Shown: positions 24,624 to 37,100 of the stretch, piece by piece
How the letters are laid out: every line of letters starts with the position of its first letter
Position numbering within the stretch: the first letter of the stretch is position 1
NCBI GenBank assembly: GCA_002221725.1
Contig: NJFT01000004.1
Location: 124,001-188,000 of the forward strand
From: Scedosporium boydii
Taxonomy: Eukaryota; Ascomycota; Sordariomycetes; Microascales; Microascaceae
Direction: 5' to 3'
DNA length: 64,000 nt
Notes under the pieces: model-generated
Databases searched by the model: none
Seen by the model: the letters and a program-made list of their open reading frames with translations, nothing else
What the model was told of the DNA's origin: nothing
Program-made: the position numbers and the translations under genes

Positions 24624-25526
24624 ATGAGCGACCTACCACCCTCATCGCGTCCCAGTCCTATGTATGATAGCAAGATGGGCGATATAGCCTCTACCGCCCT
24701 CGCCGCCCCCGACAACCCGTGGGAGATAAGTAAAGACGTCATCTGGCAAAAGGTGCAGGCGACGAGCAACAGCCCGGCTCTGAATTTGATGGCACCGCGG
24801 CCTGTACTATTCCCAAAATACCCATTTTCAGACGCGTATAGGCTGACAATACCTAGACGGGCAAGGACAATATTCGAAGCGTGCAGCTGAGACAGCCCAG
24901 AGCCATCAATTGGGCGCGTCCCAATATCGTGGCTGTGCTTATCAACGCTACCGGCACAACATCTCCAAAGCAGTGCGATGACTGCGTGGTCGGAAACGGA
25001 CCTTTTCAAATGTGTATGGTACGGGCCGGCGTCGCGAACGGCTCATGTGGGAACTGCCACTTCAATTCTCAAGGATCCCGTTGCTCATTGCGCCTCGCAG
25101 GTTAGTAATTGCGAAACATTTAAATTTACAGGATTGCAGCAGAATACTTACAACCACCTAGAGCCTACAACTGAGTCCCACAAGCGGAAGGGTGAAAATG
25201 TGACAAACCCGGCGCCGCAGAAGAAGACGGCCCGAGAGCAAGCACTATCAGCGACCACAAACCCGATCCCGCCGGCCACGGCCCCACTTCCGCCCCTTCA
25301 CCCGTTTGCGGCCATGATGCCGTGGCCGATGAACCCTGCAAACCCAGGATATCAGCAATATTATCCCGTTCAACAGCCGACCGCGCCGCCTCCACCCACG
25401 CCAGGAGGCGTGTTAATGCCCGACCTCACGGATCTTAGCAACCAGGAGAAGCGCCGTTTCGTCTCCATACTACGGGCTTTGGCGCAAGCAATAGAGGATA
25501 GCGGCGCGGAGAATGAGCAGCACTGA
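24624..25526 (+). CDS. DUF3716-domain protein (cysteine-rich fungal domain)
   Basis: Unspliced, this locus looks frameshifted. Three exons restore one frame of 262 aa: 24624-24803, 24857-25100 and 25162-25526. Intron 1 (53 bases) has a CTGAC branch and TAG end; intron 2 (61 bases) starts GTTAGT. The middle exon holds the DUF3716 pattern: QPRAINWARPNIVAVLINATG, then CDDC, GPFQMCMVRAG, GSCGNCHFNSQGSRCS, with six cysteines spaced like a small metal-binding or disulphide module. The last exon is Pro-rich and ends in an acidic helix (LSNQEKRRFVSILRALAQAI). Such proteins occur in many copies in some Pezizomycotina and have no assigned function. It is flanked by poorly conserved ORFs. Confidence 0.6.
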
Positions 25527-25757
25527 AGGGAGCGTCTCCTCCCACACCAGCACTTATAAGCGCAAAGGGGCTCCGATCTTCTCATCTTTGTTTACCTTCC
25601 ATCAATTCCCACCCATCCACAGCCACGTTATAGGCGCAGAATATACGATTCCTCGTCCCACAATATTGTCGTTGATTGGGATCTTAGATTCAAGACCAAG
25701 ATCGGATAGTCGACACGAACCAGTAGGGTGTGCAATATTCCGGAATTTCTTCTTGCC

Positions 25758-26363
25758 TCACCTTCTCGAGCAGCTTATCCACAGTATAAGTGTTGAGTTA
25801 TAAGATACTGCAGGAGGATTCGTGATAGGGGCTGATGTGAAACGCACCAGAACTGATATCAGTTTCATTAATGATGTTTTCCCAATACGAGTACCCTTAA
25901 TACAAATGGATTTTGCGTTGTAATAGTAATGCCAGAGCGGAGAGAAAGGGGTTCCACACAGGCCCGCGTAATAAATTGTAGGCCCCTTAGGTGCTTCCTT
26001 TTGCCTGAGCAGAAAGGAACGCACAACTGAGCTGTCGATTTCTGCAAGCCCAGCAGGGTAGCTCTCAACATATCCACATTTCGAAAGGTGAGTTTGGAAG
26101 GAGTGAATTGATGAGCATCCTCCTCCATGTCGCTCTCTTATGTCCCATTCCTCGACGATTAAAGTGAGTAGGTCGGATCCGGGCTCAGAGGTCGACGGGA
26201 GAACAGCAACTTCATTCAAGACTGTCATGACTCTGTAAATCTCATTCGCACTCGAGACTCGCCCTTCGTGGTCAGGATGTAACAAACTTCGTTCATCCCT
26301 TGAGAATCGAGAAGGGGATATAGACCTCTGAGCAAGAGCTGTGGTGTACAGACTTAATTCCAT
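25758..26363 (-). CDS. Unrecognised ORF, possible hypothetical protein
   Basis: An open frame of 201 aa runs from ATG 26363 (MELSLYTTALAQRSIS); the frame is open a further 15 codons upstream without an ATG. No motif, signal peptide or membrane segment is convincing. Splice signals do not extend it. Its length is somewhat more than expected by chance at this base composition, which is the main support. It may be a decayed gene. Confidence 0.22.
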   Translation of the reverse strand: MELSLYTTALAQRSISPSRFSRDERSLLHPDHEGRVSSANEIYRVMTVLNEVAVLPSTSEPGSDLLTLIVEEWDIRERHGGGCSSIHSFQTHLSKCGYVESYPAGLAEIDSSVVRSFLLRQKEAPKGPTIYYAGLCGTPFSPLWHYYYNAKSICIKGTRIGKTSLMKLISVLVRFTSAPITNPPAVSYNSTLILWISCSRR

Positions 26364-27564
26364 ACCCGGAAGGGGCAACGGTTTTCTTAAAATACCTCGG
26401 GTTCTCAACGGGCAATGAAGGGCATTACAAGCGCCCTTTGGTTATTGGACTCGGAGAACGTTGCTCTCAGTGGTATCAAACCAGGCAACGTACTTTACTG
26501 CCGCAAAATGGGCGTCGGTGTTTGAAGACCGACTCCAGAACACCTGAAGAAGGATTTTACCATCGTAAAGGCAAGTCTCTGGCCAGGACATAGGGAACTT
26601 CATTCATCATGCTAGTCCACAACCGAACACTCGACAGGACACTACATGTCCTCCGAGCGTTCTAGAGGGCAACCGATGATTCTGATGAGGATCTGCTGGG
26701 CGTGTGGTCAAGGCAGAAACCTGGGTTAATTTCTCTGCGAGGGCGATATCTCATTGGAATGCTCTCGGAATGAAAAGTCTTGAGTCCATCTCCACGAGCA
26801 TGGATTCGGAAAGCCTAAGAATACGGCAAGAACCATCTAGATCACTTGAACGTGGCGGCGAAGTTAATCCGGAATAGCTTCACTTTAAGTCTGCTAATTC
26901 TTCATGAAGGGCCATTCTAAGAGGCAGCGCATGAGAAGCATCTTCAATTTCAATTACTAAATGGGGGCGACGTTCCATTGGAGTTGATACTCTTGGTCAG
27001 TTTAGGTCCGGGGGTCCGAGCAAGGATTCGTCCATGACCATCTTGGGTACGACTTCGTCACCATCGGAATCTAATTTTCCTTTCCGTCATGCTCAATACC
27101 TTTTCCCCATAGTCTTGGAGCCTTGATACCAGGCTATGATGCACTCCATGCGAGTAATTATCCGGTCCCTACCGCGTACTATCACTACATACATTGCTGA
27201 AAGACGGCACTTATTTCTGCCACTCGAGCACTCTGGACCTCTACGATAAGGTGATCTCTGTGACTTACAAGAGATAAATAAGTAGAGAGACATATAACTT
27301 GTTTCATGGCCACTGATTCAATCTCTCAATTGTAAGTTTCGGAATACATGCGACGAAGCTGCTTTTACCCTCAACTTTCTCGGTGTGCATCATCACGTCT
27401 GACCGACTTGGCCGTCCCGCTTCACTGACGTCATCCTCCACTTTCGACTTCATCCAACTTTCTTCTCCATCCACTCTTCATCTTCGGACATCACAATCTC
27501 ACAAGGCTTAGATATAGACTACCTAGGCAAGCAAGATACATCATAAAAAGAATCAAGTATTAAA
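26364..27564. other. Intergenic region
   Basis: No long open frame and no RNA-like structure noticed. The last 150 bases are C/T rich and form the likely leader of the following gene. Confidence 0.5.
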
Positions 27565-28434
27565 ATGATGTTTACCGATCACCCGCCTCCGCGTCCATTC
27601 CTCCCTATCCGCCTGATCACATACAACGTCCGCTACGCTGCCTCTCATCGCGCCCCCAACGAGGAGCCCTGGCCCATTCGATGTCCTAAACTCGCAACGC
27701 AACTCCAATTCACAACCTCTGGTTTTGAATCCGCCTTCATATGCCACCAGGAAGTTCTACACCCTCAACTACAGGACCTCGCCCGCCAACTCGGCCCCCG
27801 ATGGGCCCACATCGGCCAAGGCCGTGACGGCGGCACTGAAGGCGAATACTCCCCCATCTTCTACCTCCCACACGTCTGGAAATGCGACGACTGGAGAAAT
27901 ATCTGGCTGAGCGAGACCCCGAACGTGCCTTCGAGGGGATGGGACGCGGTACTTAACCGCATCGTCACGGTGGGCGAGTTCACCCATCGCCGCACGGGGG
28001 TTAGGATAGTCGTCATGAGCACGCACTTCGACCACGTCGGCACCAAAGCGCGCGAGGAGAGTGCGAAGCTTATTGTGTCGGTTGTACGCGAGGTGCGGGA
28101 GGGCAGGAATGGTCGACCTGCAGCTGCTGTCATCCTTGGGGGCGACTTCAACAGCCAACCAGATGACCTCGGGTACAGGATCATCACCGCCCCCGATTCT
28201 GGCTTGGTTGATGTCCGCGGGTGCGTGGCCGGGGAGGGGCGGTACGGAAACGAGTATACATACACATCGTTTGGAGAAACTGATGATGCTCCCAAGAGGA
28301 TAGACTTCCTCTTCGTCACCAACGATGCAGGTGCAAAGGTTGCTACCTACGGAGTCCTGTCTAACCGTTTCGACGATGGGGTCTACATCTCTGATCATCG
28401 TCCCGTCGTTGCAGACCTGGAGCTTCACCTCTAA
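27565..28434 (+). CDS. Endonuclease/exonuclease/phosphatase-family protein
   Basis: This single-exon gene of 289 aa has the complete EEP metal-dependent hydrolase pattern: LITYNVRY (Asn21), CHQEV (Glu63 of the QE motif), MSTHFDHVG (151-159, catalytic His154 and Asp156), GGDFNSQPDD (192-201), RIDFLFV (Asp247) and SDHRPV (276-281, catalytic Asp-His pair). Members cleave phosphodiester or phosphomonoester bonds in nucleic acids, inositol phosphates or lipids; the substrate cannot be read here. No signal peptide or transmembrane helix is seen, so an intracellular protein is likely. The start ATG ATG at 27565 follows an A-rich stretch. No introns are needed. Confidence 0.87.
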   Translation: MMFTDHPPPRPFLPIRLITYNVRYAASHRAPNEEPWPIRCPKLATQLQFTTSGFESAFICHQEVLHPQLQDLARQLGPRWAHIGQGRDGGTEGEYSPIFYLPHVWKCDDWRNIWLSETPNVPSRGWDAVLNRIVTVGEFTHRRTGVRIVVMSTHFDHVGTKAREESAKLIVSVVREVREGRNGRPAAAVILGGDFNSQPDDLGYRIITAPDSGLVDVRGCVAGEGRYGNEYTYTSFGETDDAPKRIDFLFVTNDAGAKVATYGVLSNRFDDGVYISDHRPVVADLELHL

Positions 28435-30964
28435 GAGAGCCGTGAAACATGAGACATAAGGCCAGTTCGACTTTGTTGAGCTACCCCTCTTGCCTATCCA
28501 GTGATATAATGAGATTCCCCAACGAGCGAAGCTCCGTATCCCTTCCCCTCTTCCTCGGGGGTAGGCGTTCTCAACGACGATTTCGATGCCTAACCGTGGA
28601 GCTTTATGCCATGCATCAAGCATAATGTCGGGGTGTTTGATATATAAACAAACCTGCAGAGCCATCAGTCCACGATTTTCGCCGTCAACTTCGACCTTCC
28701 TGTAAGTCTGCCACCCTGCACTGCCAAATCGTCCCTGTTGCATCACAGACCTCCTTTTCTCCCACCTCGATATCCACAAGGCCACTTGTTCAATGCATCT
28801 TTGGCATACAATCCACTGTAACAGGTGTACACATCATCCACTACTGCACTTTACCCTTAGAAGAACAAAATGTGGCCCTCAACCAGACGTCATCCCTGAA
28901 GCGCTGCGGATGTACTTCGTATGAAGTAAACTACAATATTGCACCTCTCGGAGATATCACCAAAAACTCGTTAATCCCTCTCTCTGAAGGCCCCCCTCGG
29001 CTCTCTCTCTCGCACTTCTTGCCCTAGCATCTATTCTTTGGCTCTCCTGCTTCCTTCTCCCCCTCTCCCCACGCAACGCATACCCATGTCAACACACCCC
29101 TTGATACCCGTTTCCCTTACTCCACGTATCCCGCCCGCTCGGTTCCTGTACATGGCGGATCCATGGTCACATGCCCACTCTTCATCTCCTAATCGGGGTC
29201 TGGTCCCACCTGTAAAATCGACGAGTCCCCCGGTCTCACGCAACAATTCAGGGCGGGCGGGGGGTTGAAAGGGGAGGTTGGGGAGCTCAAATGAGTTGTC
29301 GACAACACACTGGGAAGCCGAGCCTCCTCAGCTACCACGCTGAAGGGGGGAAATGTGCAGTTGTAGCGTCCTGTACCTGTTCTCCACTTTCCGGTTTTTG
29401 TTAAACGAGGCGAGTACCGCTGCAGCGGTGGAAGCCGGGGCAGGAAGAAACGTGGGAAACCGCGGGTTTCACTGAATTTGGTCTCTGCAAAGCTGTAAAT
29501 TAGGGCGAGAAGGGGCTGCGAAATGGCGGTGTGGTCCTGGCGTGGCAGGCAGGGGAGGCTCTGCAAAGTGCCAGACCAGGCCTGGGAGATGGAGAATACA
29601 GGGCTGTTGTTAGCGTTTGGGCCTTTCCGAACACCGAGGTTTGCAGCCAGGCTAGAGATCTGAGCTCTTTTTGTTAATTTTTTACGAAGCTGTTCGATGA
29701 CTTGTGCACTTCATCATCTATGAAGAAATACGAAGGATTATTGTGTCTTGGCGATGACGTCTAACTAGTGATGATGAGAAATTACACTTCTCTTGCGGCA
29801 GGCAGTCGCTTTTTAATCTAGTTTAGATATGCAGTCTAATGTCTCCCGAATGTGCAGCACAACACGCTCAACGTGGACTAACTTGAAATCTCGATCGCCA
29901 GACCAGCGGGTATGTCCCCACTGTCAACGTGCTAATGCGCTGGAGCCCCACGCCAAAGAAATTGATCTTCATCGAAACGATTAAAAACCCGTCCGCTTCT
30001 CCCCACGTTTGGCTGAGCTCTCTCCACCTGGCTTACACGTTAGCTGTGGGTGTTTTGCATTTTTCTGAGCGAGAATGCCGCACTACGTGGTGATCACTTG
30101 GTGGACCTGCACCTGCTAGAGCCTCCTGAACCCATTCGTCTCGAAGATTTAGAAAATATGAAAGTATCAAATCTGACCCATTTGATTCCTCACTGTACTT
30201 CGTGGATCTCCCCAATCACAGTAGGAGGTTGTCTCTAGTGCAAACATGTCTCCTCGCGTCCGAGAATACCTCCCGCATACCAGCCCTCTGTAATCCTCCA
30301 AGTTCGGGAATCTACATACATAATACTCCCCGGAAACAAACAAAAGCCCGGCATTGTTGGGGTGAGAGACAAAAGAGATCTTGATGGTGTCCCCAGAAAG
30401 GATTGTTTCCCAAAGGAGACATGGAACGGGCAATATCCCTGCAGATGCGTCAATGCCTTGGATGCAGCCTGTCGCCATCCCTTTCCAAGAAAGTCACGGG
30501 ATGGAATGGTGGGTGGTTCGATGGGAAGTTTCCTCAAGACTCACTGTACGAAGCGAGGTACCCCATACCTTGGTCAAGGCGTGATGGGGTTTGGCAGGTT
30601 CGCGGATGAGGCTCTCCTAAGATGTTCTTATCGAGTGTCAGATGAGCTCATTCAACTGCCCGCCAAGCACACCAAGAGATAAAATTAGAATGGTTTCCAT
30701 AGATAGGTAGATCGGAGGCCCGGGAAATGGACGGAGGAGGAAACCTCAGAGATCCGGAATCGGATGCTCGAAGTCCGTTGGCGGGCGGGAGATCTCCTCA
30801 GGAAGAAGCGAGAGTCAACATCTGAGATATCACCAAGGTATTATTTTGAAAAGAAGGGAAAAAAAAATACTTGCATTAAAGCCGTTATCTTAATTCATTC
30901 TATTACGGGAGTATTGATAAAATAGAGGAAAAAAAGAAGAAATTAATTGAAGGAAGAAAAGGCC
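28435..30964. other. Intergenic region upstream of ncRNA-like element A
   Basis: No supported gene. ORFs here are short and lack motifs. One TACTTCGTA copy occurs at 28912-28920. A pyrimidine-rich block lies at 28970-29110. Confidence 0.45.
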
Positions 30965-30972
30965 AAAAAAAA
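30965..30972 (-). terminator. T8 run ending ncRNA copy A (Pol III type)
   Basis: Eight consecutive Ts on the minus strand directly after the closing stem. This is sufficient for RNA polymerase III termination by the known rule. Confidence 0.45.
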
Positions 30973-31116
30973 TGCTCGGCGGTACCACTCACCGGGTCGA
31001 ACCCTCGCTTCCCGCCTTGCACGAAAAAATGGGTTTTTTCTGGCCTTCTGAGCGCTCCATGACCACTTGGCCATTGGTCGCACGCGATGTTGCTTGAGCT
31101 GCTCGGCTAGAAGTTC
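30965..31116 (-). ncRNA. Structured RNA-like element, copy A (probable Pol III transcript or SINE)
   Basis: Read on the minus strand from 31116, this about 152-base unit matches copy B at 43567-43723. It begins with a 24-base block (31116-31093, 23 of 24 identical to copy B). It then folds as follows: helix 31112-31105 with 31045-31038, extended by GAGC/GCTC (31104-31101 with 31053-31050); a hairpin near 31093-31080; GACCA/TGGTC (31079-31061); GAAAAAA/TTTTTTC (31040-31023); and a terminal stem TGC..GGCGG/CCGCC..GCA (31021-30973). The terminal stem is capped by GGGT-TCG-ACCC (31004-30994). It ends in eight Ts (30972-30965). TGGCCAAGTGG (31073-31063) resembles a tRNA A box and GGTTCGACCC a B box, but no tRNA acceptor stem forms. 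Transcription and function are inferred. Confidence 0.5.
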
Positions 31117-31132
31117 CCGCTGTGTCATTGCC

Positions 31133-31138
31133 TATAAA
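31133..31138 (-). promoter_or_regulatory. TATA-like box of ncRNA copy A
   Basis: TTTATA on the minus strand, 16 bases before the conserved 24-base block. The same hexamer stands at the identical distance in copy B. Confidence 0.4.
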
Positions 31139-34100
31139 GTTATTTCGAGGGCTTGGAGGCGGAAAGGAGGAAGGGAAGGAGGTTTGAGTGTTCCTTCAGT
31201 TGTTGAATATCATGAGCCCTGGCTGTCATGTTTCGGCGAGCTCGAACCTGAGGGGGAGCAGGCAGAATTTAGTGACCCGAAAATCTCAGAACGTGGACCT
31301 TGGACATGTCACTCCAGCTGGCCAGATCGAAACTAGCAAAGGAGGGCGAAGGGGCTTCTGCCTGTTGTGCGTGGCGGGCTTGGGTGAGGAGTCTTGCGAG
31401 CCTTCCCTTGCTTCTACGTCGCTTGACCCCGTCGATGCTGCTCAGCCAGGCCGAGGCGCAGTGACAGACTTGTCGGTGATGCAATTTGTCTGCGTGGAAC
31501 AGAGGGGCTATTACGTTTCGTCATCCCATGCCCGGCTAGATTCGACGTAGATGACGATCTCAGGAGTCCGAACTACACTCCGTCCACCTGCGGCTCCTGG
31601 GCTTGTCAGAAAAGGCGTTATGTACTTTAACTTGCCTCTAAACACTGCGAGTTTTCCCCTTCATGCTAGAAAGGAATATCCCATTTCACACCTCGCTGCC
31701 TAGCGTAAAGGCTGACATGCATACATACAGGATTAGATTCCTCTCCCTGGATGGACGATCATCGTATCATTCCGTGAAGAGCTTCCTGGATCTAATACTT
31801 CCGGATAACTAAGATGGAAAAGGACTAGTTTTACATAGCCGGCTGTGGGAGGATGACTGCTTATCCCCTTCTCACACGCAAGTAAATATTGATAAAGAGA
31901 TCAAGGCATTCATAGCGTCGTCAACCATGAAGGGAACTGGCTGCAACAGCATGTCGGCTTTTATGTAGAAGTACAGGTACAAGTACGTGCCTCTTGTCTC
32001 CCTGGCGCATGTCCCACTGTGCCCGCACTCTGTCAAAATGCAATCGATCTATCTTACACGCCCGGATTTTTACGCCGCGCGGTTGCGCAGTTGTGCAGTT
32101 GCGCGACAATACACGAAGGTGGGAAATCGCGTTCCCGAGCACCCGTCTCTTTTCGAGTTGCTCGTACATGCCTTTGTCGTCGATACAATAGCCACTGTTT
32201 CCGCGGAGGCTCATTGTTGACGTCAGCCGGAGTGCGATCCTGGCGGAGAATTATTCGCTTGGATAGCTCCTCCTTTACTTCGTATGTAGGTGTCCTCACC
32301 AGCAGTGCTTTCTTACAAATGCCCAGAGAAAAAATCTCATGTCTTGGTATTCTCAGTGCGGGGACGACCTTGAGTATAGTAACCCAGAATCATATCGTGC
32401 GACGAATCAGACTCGGGATCCCAACGGCGTAAATCCTCTCGTCGCTCCTTGTGTGATACGAAGTCATCGCGATCCCGAGTGTGGCCATTTCCCAGGCGGT
32501 CTTGGATTGGTAGAACTTACTGCATCCCCTCCATGGGGAAATAAACAAATGCCATCCAGTGACGCCAGGTCTATACTCCTACGTACCCGGTAGCTTTTCA
32601 CCGTGTGCGATGTGATAGGTCCTCACCAACACACTCCAAGGTTGGTCACTGTCCGAGAGAGTCATCGTTGCTCATTGGGTGGCATTACACCATGACACGG
32701 GACAATGCGGTCAACCTGTTGACTCACCTCTGACAATACCATCCCCGTCCTTTGACAATAGCAACAAGTATCAAGGCACTTCGTGGCGTGACAAGGGAGA
32801 CAAAGAGCACAGCGGAGGTTCATCAAAGACACGGGAGTACCCCCTTGCCTCGTATATCCACGCACGTCGCTTCCCAATCCGAGAAATTAGTCCGCGTCCG
32901 CGTCCGGGGGAATACGCATTCAAAGTACATGTTCCGGAGGATTCTCAAGATGGTGTGGGAAAATGTCCCAGCTCCGGCTTTTGGAGGGGCGGGCGATGAG
33001 GAATTAGGTGACCTCCTCCAATGTATAAAGGACTCCGAGATGCGGCAATGGCTGGGACCACCAAATGGGAGGCGCTCAAGTCCTCTGGGGCACGGCTCAG
33101 CGATGCACGATGCTGCATTGCAAACCAGGTGAGCCTGTCGTTCAAGACGGGGGAGGGCGGGGGTCAGTGAGGGGCAAGCCCGGTTTGGCTCTTTAACCAT
33201 TTTCACACTTTCTGACTCTTTTCTTCACTTCGAAAGAAGCGATTCCGGTGTCGTGCCCCATACGAAGGATGCTTCGTTTCTGTCACCTTCTGACTAATCC
33301 GGACGGTGGTCCAAAGAATTGATCCAAATCTACAATTGTAGTTACAAGTGTACTTGGCAGTCATGAAACGGAAAGCCTGGCCAGTTTGGGAATCGATGCA
33401 TTTGCGCCTTCCAGTGGGCATCGGGAAATCTCCTTCCCTGGAACATCTCGGTTGCTTGGTGCTCGGTGTAGAGGAATTTGAAAGCCTCGCTAAAACTAAT
33501 TCAGCTTCACACATGCACCGAGGTCGTCTTCTCCCACACTTCGCCACTTCTCTCCCAGCTGGGCGCGATGGAACGGAGTCGAGGGCGAAACATGCAAGAC
33601 AAAAGAAGCAAAAGGAAGTTGAGGGCACGATTCTAAACTAAACCCCTCTATAATTAGCGTGTTGGTCCAGCATGTGGCTTCGTACTTGGCCAAATTGTTC
33701 TGGAAGTCGAGGTTGGTTGCTACCCAAGGAAGCTGCTGGTTACTTCCGTCGTCGGGCAGGAACGAGGGCTGGCTAGGCTAACTGGATGTGACTACCCCAA
33801 CCAGGTCGCCCGGAGCAGTACAAGTACATGCAAACTCCATCTTGACTCTCCGAAGTATACAAGATGGATACCTGGAAATGCCAATTTGTCAGGCTGTGGA
33901 GAGGGTACCTCGCTATGAAACCATTGTATCTTTTTCATCGCAATGCCAGGAAGAAGTACTCTTGTTTCGAGACGTCATCTGAACAAAGTCGTCTGGAGCT
34001 GGGCAATTGCAAGTCTTCTCAGGCTCAAAGTGTCACACGCCCTGGTTGGTTTTGCCAACTGTCAAGTGGCTGAAGAAAGCAAAGAGGATTTGGCGATCGT

Positions 34101-37100
34101 GACCTGGCCAACTTTCCCGCCATTTGGCTCGTTGCCTCGTACAAGGAGTTTCCCCTCTGTTTATCATGGAGTTTGGGGCTGTCTCACATAAGAGAGATAC
34201 GACAGGCTGAGCTAGGTTTCTTGAAGAAGCAAAGACACTGACCACTCGCTCTCCCCTATTCATGAGTGAGTTGCTTTTTTTCCTGTAGGCGAGCTACATA
34301 AGCCTTGCTACCCAACTCGCTAGCAAACCGTATTCTTGGGTAACGGCGCGAGCGGAATCTCTAGACAGATTTTTCGAGTTCTGATCGGTTCTACCGGTGA
34401 ATCGGAGGCCAAGCTAGAAACCCATTCTCACGTATGGTGTCTCGCGCGATAGGCGTTCTTGTCCGGATTATGATGCAGGCATCTTTCCAACCGAATCCCT
34501 CGTAGTGTACACTGCACCGCCGGCGAGGTTATTGCATTACTTTGTTGTGTGGGCTGCTTGAAATGCACTGAATTACGACCTTGTTCAATCAACTTAACAG
34601 ACCGAACTGTCCTCAACTTCCCCCATGCATTGTAAAACTAGATTGATATGTACTATTGATGGATTCTGGTCTACTTCGTACATTTGCAGAGGACGTGGTC
34701 CTACCCTATTGAGCTCCAATAGCTTTTGCTCGGCGATTGAAGTTGCTCTGTTCTTCTTAGGTTTGCAGCACTGAGGCCCAATTGTGGAGAACAGATACAG
34801 GGGGTGACATGGCAGATCTGGGGCCAGTAGTGTCATTACGTGAGAGCAGAAAGCGCCACTGACCGTAGTGGATGCAGGTCCTCCTCCATCGCTCAATGGA
34901 GGCATTCGAAACGTCGTGGCTGGTCTAACGCAGTCCCGAAGAGGAAATCCCCAAGGACCCAAGGAAACTTTGTTGAGCTGGTTCGTAGTGTAGGCCATAA
35001 TACGTCAGGAAACCAGACTGGTAGAGAGGTCCTCTCGATGTCCGAGGAGCTGGCCACTCCCCCTTCGTAAGGTGTCAAGGCCGTTCGCGGATGTCGTATT
35101 GGTGTATATAACCGGACAGCACCATCGGTCAACAAGCGTTGCACTCCGAACCAGGTTTAGTCCGGACATAACACAATGGGTTGATCTCAAGATGGGATTG
35201 AAATGCCTGTGGTCGCTGACGTAAGGCTGATAATCCGAGCTCGATTTCTGTTTAATATTGCCCGTTGAGATATATACCGTCGCCCGGAGCGGCTATAATG
35301 CAGCTTCAGTCACCTCTCACTTATGGGGCGGACGCATAACCGGGCAAGACCACCCTCACACTCTGGTTGCTCTATCAACCTCCGTGTCGAGAGACATTTC
35401 ATGCGCTGTCTCTCATTCGGCACCAGCACCCACGGGTACTCTCGTGAGCACATGTCAACCTGGATTGGATCATTAGTGAATCAGGGACAAGCCAGACGTT
35501 TCGTCTATCATCCTCCTGCTGGCTAGTGCGAGTTCGGAAGGAAGAGCAAAAACTCTGGGTGTTGCGAGTCTGCGCGATTTTGATCTTGGTCATTTGAGAG
35601 ATTAGACTAAGCGAGCGTCGAATTACGACAGCTTGGACTTGGTAGTCTTACAGCTCTGTTCGAGCAAGTATTACACCTACCACCAGAGGTCAATCACAGC
35701 TCCTGGTCCGGTCTAACCTTCTTCATTCCAACAGCACTCGACCTGTCGTGATAAGAGGGCTCATATGGTACCACTCTTTATCCACCCCATACTGTACAGC
35801 CCGCGGGAGCGACCAATCCAGCTTAGGTACTCCGCTAATGCAACCCCCTGGCACCTTCGACATGTCACCACACCCCCTCGCCTCGCTGCTTCCTTCCAGC
35901 ATTGCACAACACGACAACAGACCAGTTGGCCCATCAATGTTCTCCGTTCACCCCTTCCTTTAGGCCTTGAGACTGGACGGCGCGGACCCTCTCTGGACCG
36001 TCCTGTCGTGTACCGTTTAGTTCTGCAAGCACGCCGAGACGAGTTGATTCGGCTCGTCCACACGAGGAGAGCAGGCGTTATGTGTGTTACGTCTATGGAG
36101 TAAAGAATCGTATAGATCGAGATGCCATCGTAGTCCCATTACTACTCCGTACAATAGGATCGGAAGTATCAAGAAAACAATCAACAGATCAGTCCAGGTC
36201 ACCGTCTCCGACTGGTCTTCATTCTCCCATTTGCTCAATCCTACAGGCAGGGGTCGATCGGTGATCGGAGGGGGGATTAGTGCATACTGCCCCGTAAGCA
36301 CACCCTCGGGCAGTAGCACTCTACCACTGATGATTGTACACAGTACCCCAAACTGGCAGCGGTGTCCCACTGAGAGAACCCTCAAGGACCACTCCCCAGT
36401 TACCACACGGCGCCAGCCGGTGGTCAACGCTGTACATCTGCGCGAGGTCAATACCCGCCTGTCCATGTCCAGTCCTGGCAGTCCATCAATCCTTCCCTTT
36501 TCCCCATTCGTAGCCCAGCAGTGTACGTGAGTACCTTCCGTAATGAATATGAAGTACCTGGAGTCCCTTCTGTCCTATCATCTGCCATCCGCCTGGTCTC
36601 TGGCTGGTCTTGTTCTGGACGCACCCCCGCCCATCCACCCAGTTGCATCCACCTCCCCCCCCTCTCTCCTTCTTAGGTACATCGTCCTTGCCTATTTTCT
36701 GCAACCGCCTCGAGAACAGCTGGAGCAGCACCAGGAACAAGCAAGACCAATCCTTGTGCCACTACGCCATACTGCGGACTAGTGCCATTGGCAAGGTGCC
36801 ACCTCTTTCCCTACACCCAAAATAAAAATATCCGCCCCCCAGCTTTTCGTTTCTCTTCAACCTACCACCAACACTCAGCTTCTACCCATCCTGAACCCAC
36901 ACATCGATCTTTCTCCTCAGAAGATCTCTCCCGCAATACTGGCTCCGAGGCACTGGTTCCTTGGTCCTTTTATCTAATATCTAACATATCAACGTCTTCC
37001 ATCTCTTTCTAGTTTCTTTTCTCTTTCCATTGGTTGTGTTTTACATTTTCTTTGGCTTTGTTTTATGGCGCCACGACTTACAGGACTTGGACCGAACCTT

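Noticed and set aside
24857..24900. One-base frameshift in the DUF3716 gene
   Set aside because: A 53-base intron with a CTGAC branch site explains the frame change and leaves an intact protein.
30943..31128. Possible peptide starting MTQRELLAEQLKQ across ncRNA copy A, with a similar start in copy B
   Set aside because: In copy B the frame stops after 13 codons, the one base change in the shared block alters the amino acid, and conservation downstream follows pairing rather than codons.
36017..36466. 149-aa minus-strand ORF with one hydrophobic segment
   Set aside because: It has a true ATG but no family resemblance, overlaps competing frames on the other strand, and shows no splice or leader features. 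Chance is not excluded.
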